NCBI GenBank assembly: GCA_014898425.1
Contig: RCSZ01000002.1
Location: forward strand, 868,001 to 932,000
Length of the DNA: 64,000 nucleotides
Source: Botryotinia globosa
Lineage: Eukaryota > Ascomycota > Leotiomycetes > Helotiales > Sclerotiniaceae
Direction of reading: 5' to 3'
Below are positions 47,255 through 57,961 of this stretch, piece after piece (position 1 is the stretch's first letter; every line of letters starts with the position of its first letter). Both the position numbers and the translations under genes were made by a program. A model generated the notes under the pieces. The model had not been told where the DNA came from, searched no databases, and was given only the letters and a program-made list of their open reading frames with translations.

Positions 47255-48843
47255 ATGTCTTCTCCAGCTCCATTATTACGCCCTCCGATTCCAGGTAGTC
47301 GAAATGGCGGCGCAAGGACACCAAGGTTGGGCCTGGCCATACCACCTTCTCCTAATGCTAAGCCCGTCAATGCTCCTGCAACGAAAGGTCTCACACTTCA
47401 AATGCCTGGCTCGATGCATGCGCGGCCGGCACTACCTCGATTACAACTAGCCACTCCTATGGGAAGTAATGCCACACCATATGAACAATCTGGAAGGGGT
47501 GCAGTTGCACCAGGACAATCTGCAAGTGGGGGAAGCGAAAGTAGTGCGGCACATTCAAGATCAGGTAGCTTTGGGCCGATGGATGGGAAGGGAAGTGGTC
47601 CAACATCTGCAGGCTCCCAGTATTCTGCATTCTCATTAGCATCCCAATATGGTTTGAGCAAGCCGCAAGGTACACCTGACCCGTCATCAGCTGTGGGCTC
47701 ATTGTACTCGGAAAGGAGCGAGGGAGGTGTTGGCATGGAGCGGGATGGTAGCATGAATGGACTTGAAGCATTCGACAAACTCAGCTTAGAGAAAGGGAGA
47801 ACATTAGATGTCGAAGATTTAGATGATGATGGATGGCGGATAGCGAGCATGGAGAAGAGGATTGAGGAACTTGGAAGCTTGGGAGAGGGAGCAGGAGGTG
47901 CAGTAACTCGATGTATGCTGAAGGGTGGAAAAACTGTCTTCGCGTTAAAGGTAAATTGCTGTGCCTCGCAATATCCTCTACGCCGCTTACTGACTTCCTT
48001 AGATTATTACCACAAATCCCGATCCTGATGTCAAGAAACAAATCGTCCGTGAATTAGGTTTCAACAAGGGTTGTGATAACGAACACATCTGCCGTTACTA
48101 CGGAGCTTTCGTAGAACCATCGACGGCTACCATTTCCATTGCTATGGAATTTTGCGAAGGTGGTTCTCTCGATTCAATCTATCGTGAAGTAAAGAAACTT
48201 GGTGGTCGCACTGGTGAGAAGGTCCTCGGAAAGGTTGCCGAAGGTGTCCTAAACGGTTTGACATACCTTCATGGGAAGAAGATCATTCACCGAGATATCA
48301 AACCTTCCAATATTCTCCTGTGTCGCGACGGTCAAGTAAAACTATGCGATTTCGGTGTAAGTGGTGAGTTCGGTACAAAGGGTGACGCAAATACCTTCAT
48401 TGGTACATCTTACTACATGGCGCCTGAACGTATTACTGGTCAATCATACACCATCACTTCCAATGTCTGGTCAACTGGTGTAACACTTTTGGAAGTAGCC
48501 CAACATCGCTTCCCATTCCCAGCAGATGGATCAGAAATGCAACCTCGTGCTGGATTGATCGACCTTCTAACATACATCGTTCGACAACCTATTCCAAAAT
48601 TGAAGGACGAGCCCGATGCCGGCATCAAATGGAGTGACAGCTTCAAATACTTTATCGAGTGTTGGTATGTTCAGCCCTAGTTCATTTGAGTGAAGAAAGT
48701 CATACTAACTTCAAATTAGTCTCGAGAAAGACCCCACTCGTCGTGCCTCACCTTGGCGAATGTTAGAACATCCATGGATGGTCGAGATGCGAGGTAAACG
48801 TGTGAACATGGCACACTTCTTAGCCACCGTATGGGGTTGGTGA
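47255..48843 (+). CDS. MKK1: MAP kinase kinase MKK1/2 type (cell-wall integrity pathway)
   Basis: Three exons: 47255-47950, 48003-48664, 48720-48843; 493 aa; introns of 52 and 55 nt. Starts [19 protein letters not shown]; an in-frame ATG at 47180 would add 25 residues. The first ~190 residues are Ser/Gly/Pro-rich. Kinase: GEGAGGAV (P-loop), invariant Lys232 (ALK) as the last codon of exon 1, [10 protein letters not shown] (Asp330), DFG at 348-350, activation loop [24 protein letters not shown]. It should phosphorylate the Slt2/Mps1-type MAPK below Pkc1 and Bck1. Subdomain IX reads SNVWSTG, with Asn386 where nearly all kinases have Asp. C-terminus FLATVWGW fits fungal MKK1. Cytosolic. Confidence 0.92.
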
Positions 48844-50086
48844 TCTAACTTCACGAATCATTCGACGACGTTATTATCGCAAAGCCTCTCCGATATCAGA
48901 GGATGGAATAGCAAACCAATGTATACCAATTCTACTTGGCGACGAGAGAAAAAGCTAAAGCACACCATGATGATACAATACATACAACGACCTTGAGCCC
49001 TGACGATACGAGACGATTACGCTATTACATGAAATTCTACCAGATATGAGAAAGATCTACTCCTTAGTTTTATCATCATACCATCTACCTATACTTTTCC
49101 CTTTGTATCAACCACATCTCTTCACCTCGCAATTCACAATCATCTGCATTTACCGGCGTCTCCATGTTTTTCTTCCTCTTGAATCGGGTTCGGCGAAGCG
49201 GCTTCTTTTTTTGGGTATAGGAGAAATGGTTTTGGAAAGCATCAACAGTGAGCGAAACTGAGCGGTTGAAGGGGATGCAACTTGCGTTTGTGAATGAGTA
49301 GCGACTGTTGAAGGCTTCTCGTTCCAATTGTACTACTTACACATTCTTAGCTATTTACCTACCTACCAATCTATTTAAAAATTTATCTATACCTGAATCT
49401 CTCATTGCATGACATCGTGTGCTTGGATTTTATGATGGCAATCCCGTACTTGGAAAGTGGAAAATTGGCTGAGTGATCTGGTGATAATCGAATTTATTAA
49501 TTTCTCATTAGGTCTATACCTGGATATTTGGCACAAGATTCAAGGCTCATCTATGAAAAATTGGGCACATACTGACAACCCCTTCCCCCCCCCCCCCCTA
49601 TCTTATTAATTTCAGGGTTTCTCGGGACCAGAAAGAGCCTCGCTAGCAAGATCGTCCCCTCCCCCCCTGTTATCGCTTTTAATATCATGTTTTAGCTCCA
49701 ATATAAATACTATGTTAATATCATAGTACGTCGACAACAACAACCTAGATTATGGTTCACTGTACATCACTTTGTTGGCAATCTCATCGCCGCCATCAAA
49801 ATCATTTTTGTAGCCATCTTGATATCATATCAAGGGCACGGAATGCGCCTTCGAAGATTTGCTCTGTGGTGGTGCATTCGCAAGGCTCAACAAAATGAGC
49901 CTTATTTCAGAACCAAGCCGAGTGTTATCATGTATTAATCCTCCATATATGGCGAATGAAATTTCAGAACCAAGCCGAGTGTTATCATGTATTAATCCTC
50001 CATATATGGCGAATGAAATCAGTCCTTAATCGACACTTGCTCGATGTGTAGATCCATTACTCCACTATAATTGGCTCGCTTCAAAA
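48844..50086. other. Intergenic spacer with C-runs and a tandem duplication
   Basis: 3' flank of MKK1, then AT-rich DNA. A run of 14 C at about 49585-49598 and CCCCTCCCCCCC near 49660. Contains the 57-bp duplication listed separately. No gene supported. Confidence 0.55.
49904..50017. repeat. Perfect 57-bp tandem duplication
   Basis: 49904-49960 and 49961-50017 are identical, each starting ATTTCAGAACCAAGCCGAG. Two copies, no spacer, no mismatch by eye. Confidence 0.96.
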
Positions 50087-50651
50087 ATGCCGAGGTTGAA
50101 TAATGCCTGAACACATCCAAATTAGAGGGGTCTACAACCGAGCAGACGGAGATATGAACCTCACTATCAGCAAGAGAATTCAATTACCAATTCATCGTGT
50201 CACAAACAGATCTGATATCAATCATCTTTCCCAAGGAGGGAAAAGCAAATAGAGTGAGCGTCGATCTCCCCCAACATATGCTCTGGCGACAACTAACCCC
50301 TATACCTCAGTAGGTTGCAGAACTCCTGAATGAAATCTCTACACATATCAAGGCAACTGAGCCTGGGACATTGAAGTATGAGATTAAGAAAGAAGTCAAT
50401 AAAAAGACGGGTGCTGTAGAAATCATTATGTTTGAGAGGTGAGTTTGATATTATTGACGTCATCTGCTCCTTATGGATCTGAAACTGATACATAACTTTA
50501 TAGCTATAAAGATAAGGCTGCAATTGCAGCTCATGGATCATCGGAAGAATTCAAAGCTTTTGGCAAGAAGCTGAAGGATGAGGATCTGATTGCCGAGCCC
50601 ATGGAATCGAAGTTTTTGAAGCATGTTGGGGGATTCTCGTCGAGGTTGTGA
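50087..50651 (+). CDS. ABM-fold (antibiotic biosynthesis monooxygenase) small protein
   Basis: The core is clear in three exons: one ending 50253, then 50314-50438 and 50504-50651, with introns of 60 and 65 nt (GTGAGC/CAGTAG; GTGAGT/TTATAG). Together they read LISIIFPKEGKANR, VAELLNEISTHIKATEPGT, LKYEIKKEV, then SYKDKAAIAAHGSSEEFKAF, FLKHVGGF. This is the dimeric ferredoxin-like ABM fold, about 105 aa. Such proteins are heme-degrading or quinone-forming monooxygenases, or unassigned. The 5' end is not settled: one fit is ATG 50087 (MPR), an intron from 50095 to an acceptor near 50179, then EFNYQFIVSQTDL. It is too broken by introns to appear as one ORF. Confidence 0.75.
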
Positions 50652-51181
50652 ATGCGAGAGTTGCAGTATGAGAGAGACTTTGGTAGTCGGATCTAAACTC
50701 TCGGGTCTAGATTCTACGAGGGATGTAGATACAATACAACCAATACAACCACTTGGTTGATGAATTCAATCGATGCACATCTAAGATGTGAGTTTCACAC
50801 GTGACAGGGAAGTACCTGGTCATTGGCCCTTCAAAAAATATTTGGACGAGAATGTAAAGCAAGAGAACATATCACTTTTGGTCTTATTATTTTCTTAGTT
50901 GCAACAAGCTTTCATGCTGCATTCAAATACAATTCTTGTCTACAATCGATTTCCAGATTGAGAAATATAAGATATAACCGATCTACTTCGATCTGGCCAC
51001 CAGTCGTGACTTCCCTTTTCATTTTCATCACCACATTCTTGAAAACCGGACAAACTTAATCGGCAGATCCCTTCAAACTTACACCTTTCAATGGGTGGGG
51101 TTGTTTCTCTCATAAATCATACTAATTGAATCTTTTTCCTTTCTTCTTCCTCTCTCTATCAACTCATCAAACCTCGCAATC
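50652..51181. other. Intergenic spacer
   Basis: Short head-to-tail spacer with CT-rich sequence just before the next ATG (TTTCCTTTCTTCTTCCTCTCTC near 51137). Nothing else seen. Confidence 0.55.
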
Positions 51182-53381
51182 ATGGAGCATGAATGTGAGC
51201 AACAACATTTCACGCCCCTAGTCTTCACCTCTCACACGGGAAAGGTATTCCAAGTGGAGATTGATGATATTGCACAATTGTCGCCGAAGCACGGCAGATC
51301 CAACAGTGTGGTATCAATCATTGAGCTGAGAGCTTCATCTCCATCCCCGAAAATATCTGCCCTGGGAGGGTTTGACGGTCATGGACCCGATTCACAACTT
51401 CCAAAGTATGTTCTCAGCCCGAAAGTTCAACTGCAATTTATGATGGCAAGATCAATCATAGTTGATTCACGCAGACACTGTTACGGATGGACGGTGTACT
51501 TGATCCAGAACACACCATACTGACAAGAATCTCTAGAGCCCCGCCTTTACACCAGCGGAAACGTTCCTCGTGCGGAGGCTCTCCTCTCGTTTCCTTCACG
51601 ACTTCTACACAGTCGTGTGAGAAAATGGAAACATCGGGCATGAAATCATCGCCATCTCGCAAAAAGCAACCGGAAAATTCATTGTGTGATGATTTTCATG
51701 ACGGTGAGGAGTTCGATGTTTGCAAAGCTTACATGGTTTACAATGAATACGGTGAGCTGGTTGATGCTCATAGCCATCTTCAAACCAAAAACACCCAAGA
51801 TTTGTCAGTCACGGAAATATTGAGATTGATTAAAAAGGCATATCACCATGATGTTAGTTCTTCCCTTCATCCTTGGATATTGCACTTCGCATTGCTATAG
51901 GAAGTTTGGAACTTCATGCTGACTTTAAATTCGATAGTTCAGAGCGAGAATGAACGATATCGAACAGATCAGGGGCCAAAGCTCATTGAGCTCAGAAAAG
52001 GACAACTTAACATCTGAGGAAAAACCACTTTCATATTGGGAATACAATCCGAGCTCATCGACGAAATCTACACCTGTCAGTGGAGAGCTGCAATCTCGAT
52101 CTGTTCCTGTTTACCAAGGACCACCTCGAGTTTTGGAGGTATGTCTTCTCTCCTGTACATTGGCATCGTACTAAATAAGATAGATTGGGTGTAGTGACGG
52201 GAGCTGGTGTTTCAAAGTTAAGGAAGACCAACCAGATTGGACTGTGGAGGGAATTGATGAAACGGACCACTGGTCTTGTGTGCAGAGAGACATCCAGCTT
52301 GAGTATGATGATTGTCTTCCTTTGAAAACAGCGTGCTAATTTATCAACAGGGATTTTATTGTTCCGACTCCCGAAATGGACGTGTCCGATTATTTTAGCC
52401 GTGTAAATTCTTCACAAACCCAAACCGCCCCTGCCTTTAACGTTCGAAACCTCAATTGTCTACTGGCGCACGTAGATCCTATTCCACATAATCTGTACTC
52501 CTTTATCCGTGGGAGAGATGTCTTCGACAGAGTTGAGAGTTACAAGAGCTTTTTGGATGATGTTCGCTTGTGAGTGAGTCCCTAAGATTTACTACCTACT
52601 ACTACTAACACCGAAAAGAATTCTACAACCTGGTGGAGTTGTGGAATTTTTGGAAGTTGACCCTAGACCGAGATCAAAGTTAGCAGGTCATACTGGTGTG
52701 AATCGTGAAGAATATCACCAGAGCGCACCCCAAACTGATTGGACTGATAATATTGCCGATCGCCTTAAGCGACCATCTTACGACAGCGAACTTTCAGATA
52801 CAGTACCCGGTTGGATGGAGAGAGTCATGGAACGCCATAGAGCAATATTGCGTCCACGTGATGGAATTCCTGCCGTTAATCTAAAGTCTTGGCTAGAAGG
52901 AGCGGGGTAAGCTAATGAACAGGCACTCTGTCTCATCGTAGAAGAAGCTAACGGTGCACAGATTCTGGGATGTCAAAGAGATTATTCATCGGCTGCCCGT
53001 AGGAGGATCTACAACTACCGGTCAGCGTCTAAAGGACTTCATCTTATACCAGATTGAGCTCGAGAACGATATACCTCAGGTATTATATTCCTAACCATTT
53101 TGAACCTCTCGGCTAACTAAATGTAGCTTCGCGAAAGCTTGTCACCTGTCGAAATTGAGGAGATTCAGAGTGGCAACCACTACCTCACCTTACACATCGT
53201 AACGGCACGTAAGCCGCGCTGCCCCCGAGCTGGCGATCTTCTCATGAATGGTACCAGAGAGGAAATGACGGATATGAAATATGATCAGATGGCTAGAGTC
53301 AATGAATTGCCAGTGAAGAATCAAGCGGGATGGAAAAGGTTATTCCATTACAAAAGTAGCCTCTTATCTCACACCTGCTAA
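51182..53381 (+). CDS. LaeA-like SAM-dependent methyltransferase with long N-terminal region
   Basis: Eight exons: 51182-51424 (end uncertain), 51475-51852, 51938-52138, 52184-52302, 52351-52569, 52619-52906, 52962-53079, 53127-53381; about 606 aa. From exon 2 on, all junctions are GT-AG and in phase; the first donor is a poor GTTCAA. Residues 1-~265 have no known domain. Then motif I RVLEIGCSDGSWCFKVK, acid in VEGIDE, a strand block NLNCLLAHVDPIPHNLYSF, DDVRLILQPGGVVEFLEVD (the 'LKPGG' strand) and the late PRDGIPAVNLKSWLEGAGF. This pattern is that of LaeA/UMTA fungal methyltransferases, some of which control secondary metabolism. The family SAM glycines are GCSDG here. Substrate unknown. Same strand as, and 1.66 kb before, the SRA gene. 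Confidence 0.75.
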
Positions 53382-55037
53382 TTTGTTCGCGTCTCGATAG
53401 ATTCGATCTTGGTCGCATTTCTAAAATGATGACATCATTCGATGAACATCACCCTGGAAACATCTGACTCTCAGCACCGCTCTCTCAATTGAGAGATGGG
53501 GCTTAATGCAAGTCAGAGTGAGGCGGTATTATGATGAAGTCAGGAGAAAAGATAGAGCTTGAATGATGGCATGGCTAGAGTGAGTGTATGATTTATCTCA
53601 ATGGCTAGATTATATAAACTATGAGCATTATACCGTAGGGTGTTTGCATCCATGATATACAATTGCAATCAGAAATTTGCAAACTATAGCTCTTGATAGG
53701 TGGTCATTCAATGAAAGGATTACTGGTTTCGATTACAGGTCAGCGACCAGCCATATACTCCTTTGAATGTAGTTCAATTGCTGTTTTATTTTTGGTACAT
53801 AAATTGGAATTCTATAGGTAGAAAAGATACACAACCCCACATGAGACAGACCAGTAATCACTTAGGAGTTTTCGGAGACCGGATCAAGTTCCTGCATCTG
53901 AACGACATTAGGAATCAACAACGCAGATTTCCCCAATATATTGGGAATTTGCCGTTCTCATTCTGAAAGAATTTGCTTGACAGCAATAAGGAGCTTGCCG
54001 CTTAAGCGAATGGTCTACGCTGTGTTTGGTAAGAAAGCATCACTACTTTCATGAACTACACTAGGAAAGCTTAGCATGACAACAAGACATTGTTGTTTTC
54101 TTGGACGGGAGAAAAGTTATCAGGCACTATTCGAGAAAGGAGATGGCATGTAATTAACGCTCTACGATTGATGTTTGATGTATCTGTGGACCATAGTCGG
54201 AATTAACCTCTAAATGCAACGAGGGCCCTCGGAAACTCAGAAAATACTCTATCCTGGTGTATTGAGGAATCCAAATTCCAATTTCTGATTGATTACCTTA
54301 ATAATTCTAATTTACGGTGTGCAACTGCAGCTCCTAACAAATTTGAACAGTAACGATGATTGTCCTCTTTATAAATAGAAAGGTAGAAACTGTGGGTTGA
54401 CAATGAAAAAGACGCAACAAAGAAACAAAGATATCCCACGTGGGATCTAGCGGAGGAATTGACGGAGATGCCCACGCAAAGACGCAACAATCATGATATC
54501 AAGTATTTTGTCATTGGTTTTAACCTGTTGTTGCTTGTTCGGTTGAGATGAGCATGTGGAGATATCCTTCTAACAAAAAGGGAAGGGAATTCTACTTGGA
54601 ATTTCCTTTGGAAATCTGGATCTCACTGGTTCAAGTTATCGGATTTTGATATTCTACGTACATACTACGTACAAAGAAGGGTTGTGAAGATAAACTGATG
54701 GGTCATCCTTTGGACCTTGTATTGAACGTATAAGTGTTCTGTCATTTATAATATTATCATTCAGTTGAGGAAAAGACTGAGTTATACATGCGTGTACTTC
54801 AACAATCTCTTCCGTTGATCTTTCCATTTGATATCCCAATAACACAAATATTTGATCATCAATTGACAAATTTTGGAAAGAAACATGTTTATTCAATGGC
54901 GATACAAATGCGGAAGAAAATGTGAAACCCCGGCATTGTATCCGAGAATATCAACTTGAATTATCTCGAGGGGTGAAATTTGAATCACACTGACAAAAAT
55001 CTCAAGAGGAAGTGACTGTCCTCGGAAGCTGCCTATC
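53382..55037. other. Intergenic spacer
   Basis: 1.66 kb between the methyltransferase and the SRA-domain gene. Only short open stretches of no likeness. TACGTACATACTACGTAC near 54655 is a repeated palindromic word. No gene supported. Confidence 0.5.
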
Positions 55038-57188
55038 ATGGATTCACATACTATATATTCGCCATTTCTGAGAAGTCGCGATCATGCAGGTCCCATCGAA
55101 ACACCTGCTTGTCGCAAGGACTCCAGAATAGACTTGATCGATATTTGTCATTCCTGCAACGCTTTCCATGTGTTATCCGAGGAGTGTGGAAACATACCGA
55201 TTAAGATGAGCGAAGCCCTCTCAGATTACACGGTGCCCCCGTTGCCGAAGGTACCGATATATCTAGACACGATACGGGAAATCAACACCGAAAACTCGAT
55301 AATGGTGATGCAGACTTTGGCTTTTGATGGCCTTGATGGTACTCGGGAAAGAGATGATGAAACTTATGGTTTTGTTCAGCTTCCGAAGTCAGGAAGGGAG
55401 ATCTCGTCGAGACAAGTTCCAGCAGGAATTCATATGCGTAAGATAAAAAATTCTTCTGTATATTTTAAAGTATAGGTGGAATCTCTTGCTGATATTATGG
55501 CAGCTCCGCTTCATCAATTTGTAACCTCTCCGTTCAATCTGATGCCATTATCCCCAACATATTCGGATTCGGGCCAGTCTCTTTTGTGTGGCGTATCGAA
55601 GATATCAGTGTTGTCGAATCCTCCACGGGACGACGGAGACGACTATCGCCTTGCAAAGTCAGACTTCATACGCAAGGAATTGAGAAAGCCCGTATTTCCA
55701 ATCAACGAATTACACACGCTGGAAAGTCTGATCGATGACCTCCTCGATGAAGGGCCGTCTCTCGAGTTCGAGGTTATCACTTATGCGCGGCTGGACAAGA
55801 TAGTCGACGAGATTTTGCAACACGTGAGGAACAATTTTCTCAGCCAAGGAGCTTCATTCAGACAGATTATGAGAAAAGCACAAAAGCTTCGCGAACAGTG
55901 GATTGAAACTTTCGGAGACCGATTTCACACTATGGATGATGAGCGATTGAGGTTCATGAAGCAGCATGGCTGCCTTCGTGACATTGAGCTACAGACCACT
56001 GCTAAGATATCCGATTTGGATGGCCCTACGTGGAAAATAAGAAGGGCCGCAACATTTTCGGAGAAGGAAGCTAATGAGAATTTCGAGCCAGGAGCGTAAG
56101 TTGAAAGTTCCCCATGCCTGTCAATGCCTTTCAATGCATAAAAGCTTTTCAGTGTACAAAATCCTCTCATTGCACAACACTTCTCAATGTTCCAATGCCT
56201 CTCAAGACACAAATGTATTTTGAAGTACAAATTCTTTTTAGAACACAAATGTCTTTCAAAGTATAAATTCCTTTCAATGTACAGATGCTTTTGATTGTAT
56301 AAGAGCCTCTCATTGTACAAAAACCCCTCAATATTTGAAAGCTTTTCAGTATATAAAAGTCTCATAAGTTATAAGATTCTTTCAATTTATAAAGGCATTT
56401 CAAAGAACAAATACTTCTCAAAGCACAAACTACTTTCAATACACAGATATCTCTCATTTTACAAATGCTAACCAGACAATGAGTAGTTGGTTTCTTAACA
56501 CCCATTGCGCTGTTCGGGATGGGATCGTGCCTGATGCAAAGGACGGGTTTACTTGGGGAGTGAATGGCAAACCAGTTGCATTTTCCATGCTTTCTGGGTT
56601 CGAAATTAAAGGGTCTGGAAAGAGACAATGGGTACACATCATTGAATCGAGAGTCTCTGCATATCATGCTCGTCGGCTTACGTGTGTCGGGAATGTCATA
56701 AGACTTCTGCGGGGCTACAAATTGAAAAGTGAAAGGGCACCCAGACTCGGTGTTCGGTATGACGGGCTGTGAGTATATTTATAGATTTAAAGATTGAATT
56801 CATATATACTAACTTATATAGCTATAAGATCGAAAGTTGGGGCCAAGTCCTCTTGAAGCTGTCGGCGGGACCTGATATCTATCGTAACACTATAACTCTA
56901 GTGGAACTCTCAGGACAAAACACAATGGAAGACCTGGATGTGATTCCAACCCCGTGGCAGATGGACAACTTCTTGATTTATAAGAAGATGATTGAGAATG
57001 ATATCAAGGCGCGCGAAGGTGAAGCTGCTTACAAAGAATACAAGTCCTCGGAAGGTAAAAAAGAAGCGGCTCGAAAGGCTTTTGTGTCGAAATTGAAGTC
57101 TTACGACCAGCCTGCATACAAATTGCTAGATTGTACGACTCACAGACTTGAGAATGCATTTCCGCTTCCACTATCATTCGAAGTATAA
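55038..57188 (+). CDS. SRA-YDG domain protein (probable modified-DNA reader)
   Basis: Predicted exons 55038-55415, 55476-56095, 56484-56768, 56822-57188; about 549 aa. Residues ~325-480 fit the SAD/SRA (YDG) domain: FEPGASWF, HCAVRDGIVPD, VAFSMLSGFE, then NVIRLLRGYKL and the signature GVRYDGLYKIESWG. SRA domains flip out and bind 5-methyl- or hydroxymethylcytosine (UHRF1, plant SUVH, bacterial restriction enzymes). The N-terminal ~320 residues hold a Cys pair motif (CHSCNAFHVLSEECG) and a helical stretch (LDKIVDEILQHVRNNF) of no known family. Intron 1 is uncertain: an in-frame TAG at 55473 must be removed, using a weak GTTCCA donor. Intron 2 (388 nt) is filled by an 18-bp repeat array. No nuclease, RING or SET domain is seen. 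Confidence 0.7.
56129..56469. repeat. 18-bp degenerate tandem array, 19 units, inside an intron
   Basis: Nineteen head-to-tail units of 18 nt (one of 17), consensus about TTTCAATGTACAAATGCC; units differ by several bases but keep T-TCA, ACAAA/ATAAA and phase. It fills 341 of 388 nt of intron 2 of the SRA gene; the last unit runs into the branch-like GCTAACC. Confidence 0.93.
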
Positions 57189-57961
57189 CCAACCACACCA
57201 TCTTAAGCATGCGTAGTTTGGGGATGCACAGAGCGCGCAGAGCCAAAACCATGTCGTGATGAACATGATGAGGATGGATGTTGGAGGAGGCCGGGGGAAG
57301 GAGTGAGCCCCTCTACGATTACAACGGAGTATGATACATGATATAATATAACGGATTGACGAATCAAGATAGATATGATGGTCCTCTGTGATAGTGATTC
57401 CAACAGCTTTCTGATCTCACCTACTCGGGTAGAATTTGCATTCAGACAATAAAACCATCTCGGACATTGAAAGAGCATTTGACTGTATTTGATCTTGACC
57501 TGTCTGTCTACATGTGCTGGCGAAACTTTTCAATAACCCAAGTGTTCCAATTGTTCCATTTCGATTCAGAAAATCAAAAGATTGAATGCTATTTGTTATA
57601 ACTGTAGATTATTTAAGGAATTATTTAATACTACTTACTATAGTAAACCTCATGAAATTTGTTTGTAGTTGATTTATTACAGAATTTATCAAGGTCACCA
57701 GGTGATCAATTTTGGCATCTTTTCCCTCATACATGTCCGATTGGTGGATACCTAGGTAGCCTACATAAGTTTATAGGATTGGCTGGTTGCCGTAGTTAGT
57801 GCGAGACGAAATCACGTGCAAATATACCTGGAGGAAAATCTCAATTCATTTTCAGTCTTCACTTCTGACCTCACCTTCCCGTCGGAACCTTCCCAATTTG
57901 ATAATTTGAGGTTCTTTCCAGTTCGAGATTTGAGACTAGCAAGTGAATTTTATCGACAAAT
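57189..57961. other. Intergenic spacer
   Basis: 3' flank of the SRA gene and promoter of the Pus7 gene. GGATACCTAGGTAGCC lies near 57747. No gene seen. Confidence 0.55.

Noticed and set aside
53382..55037. Possible transposon remnant between the two large genes
   Set aside because: Looked for terminal repeats, target duplications and transposase motifs on both strands; none seen.
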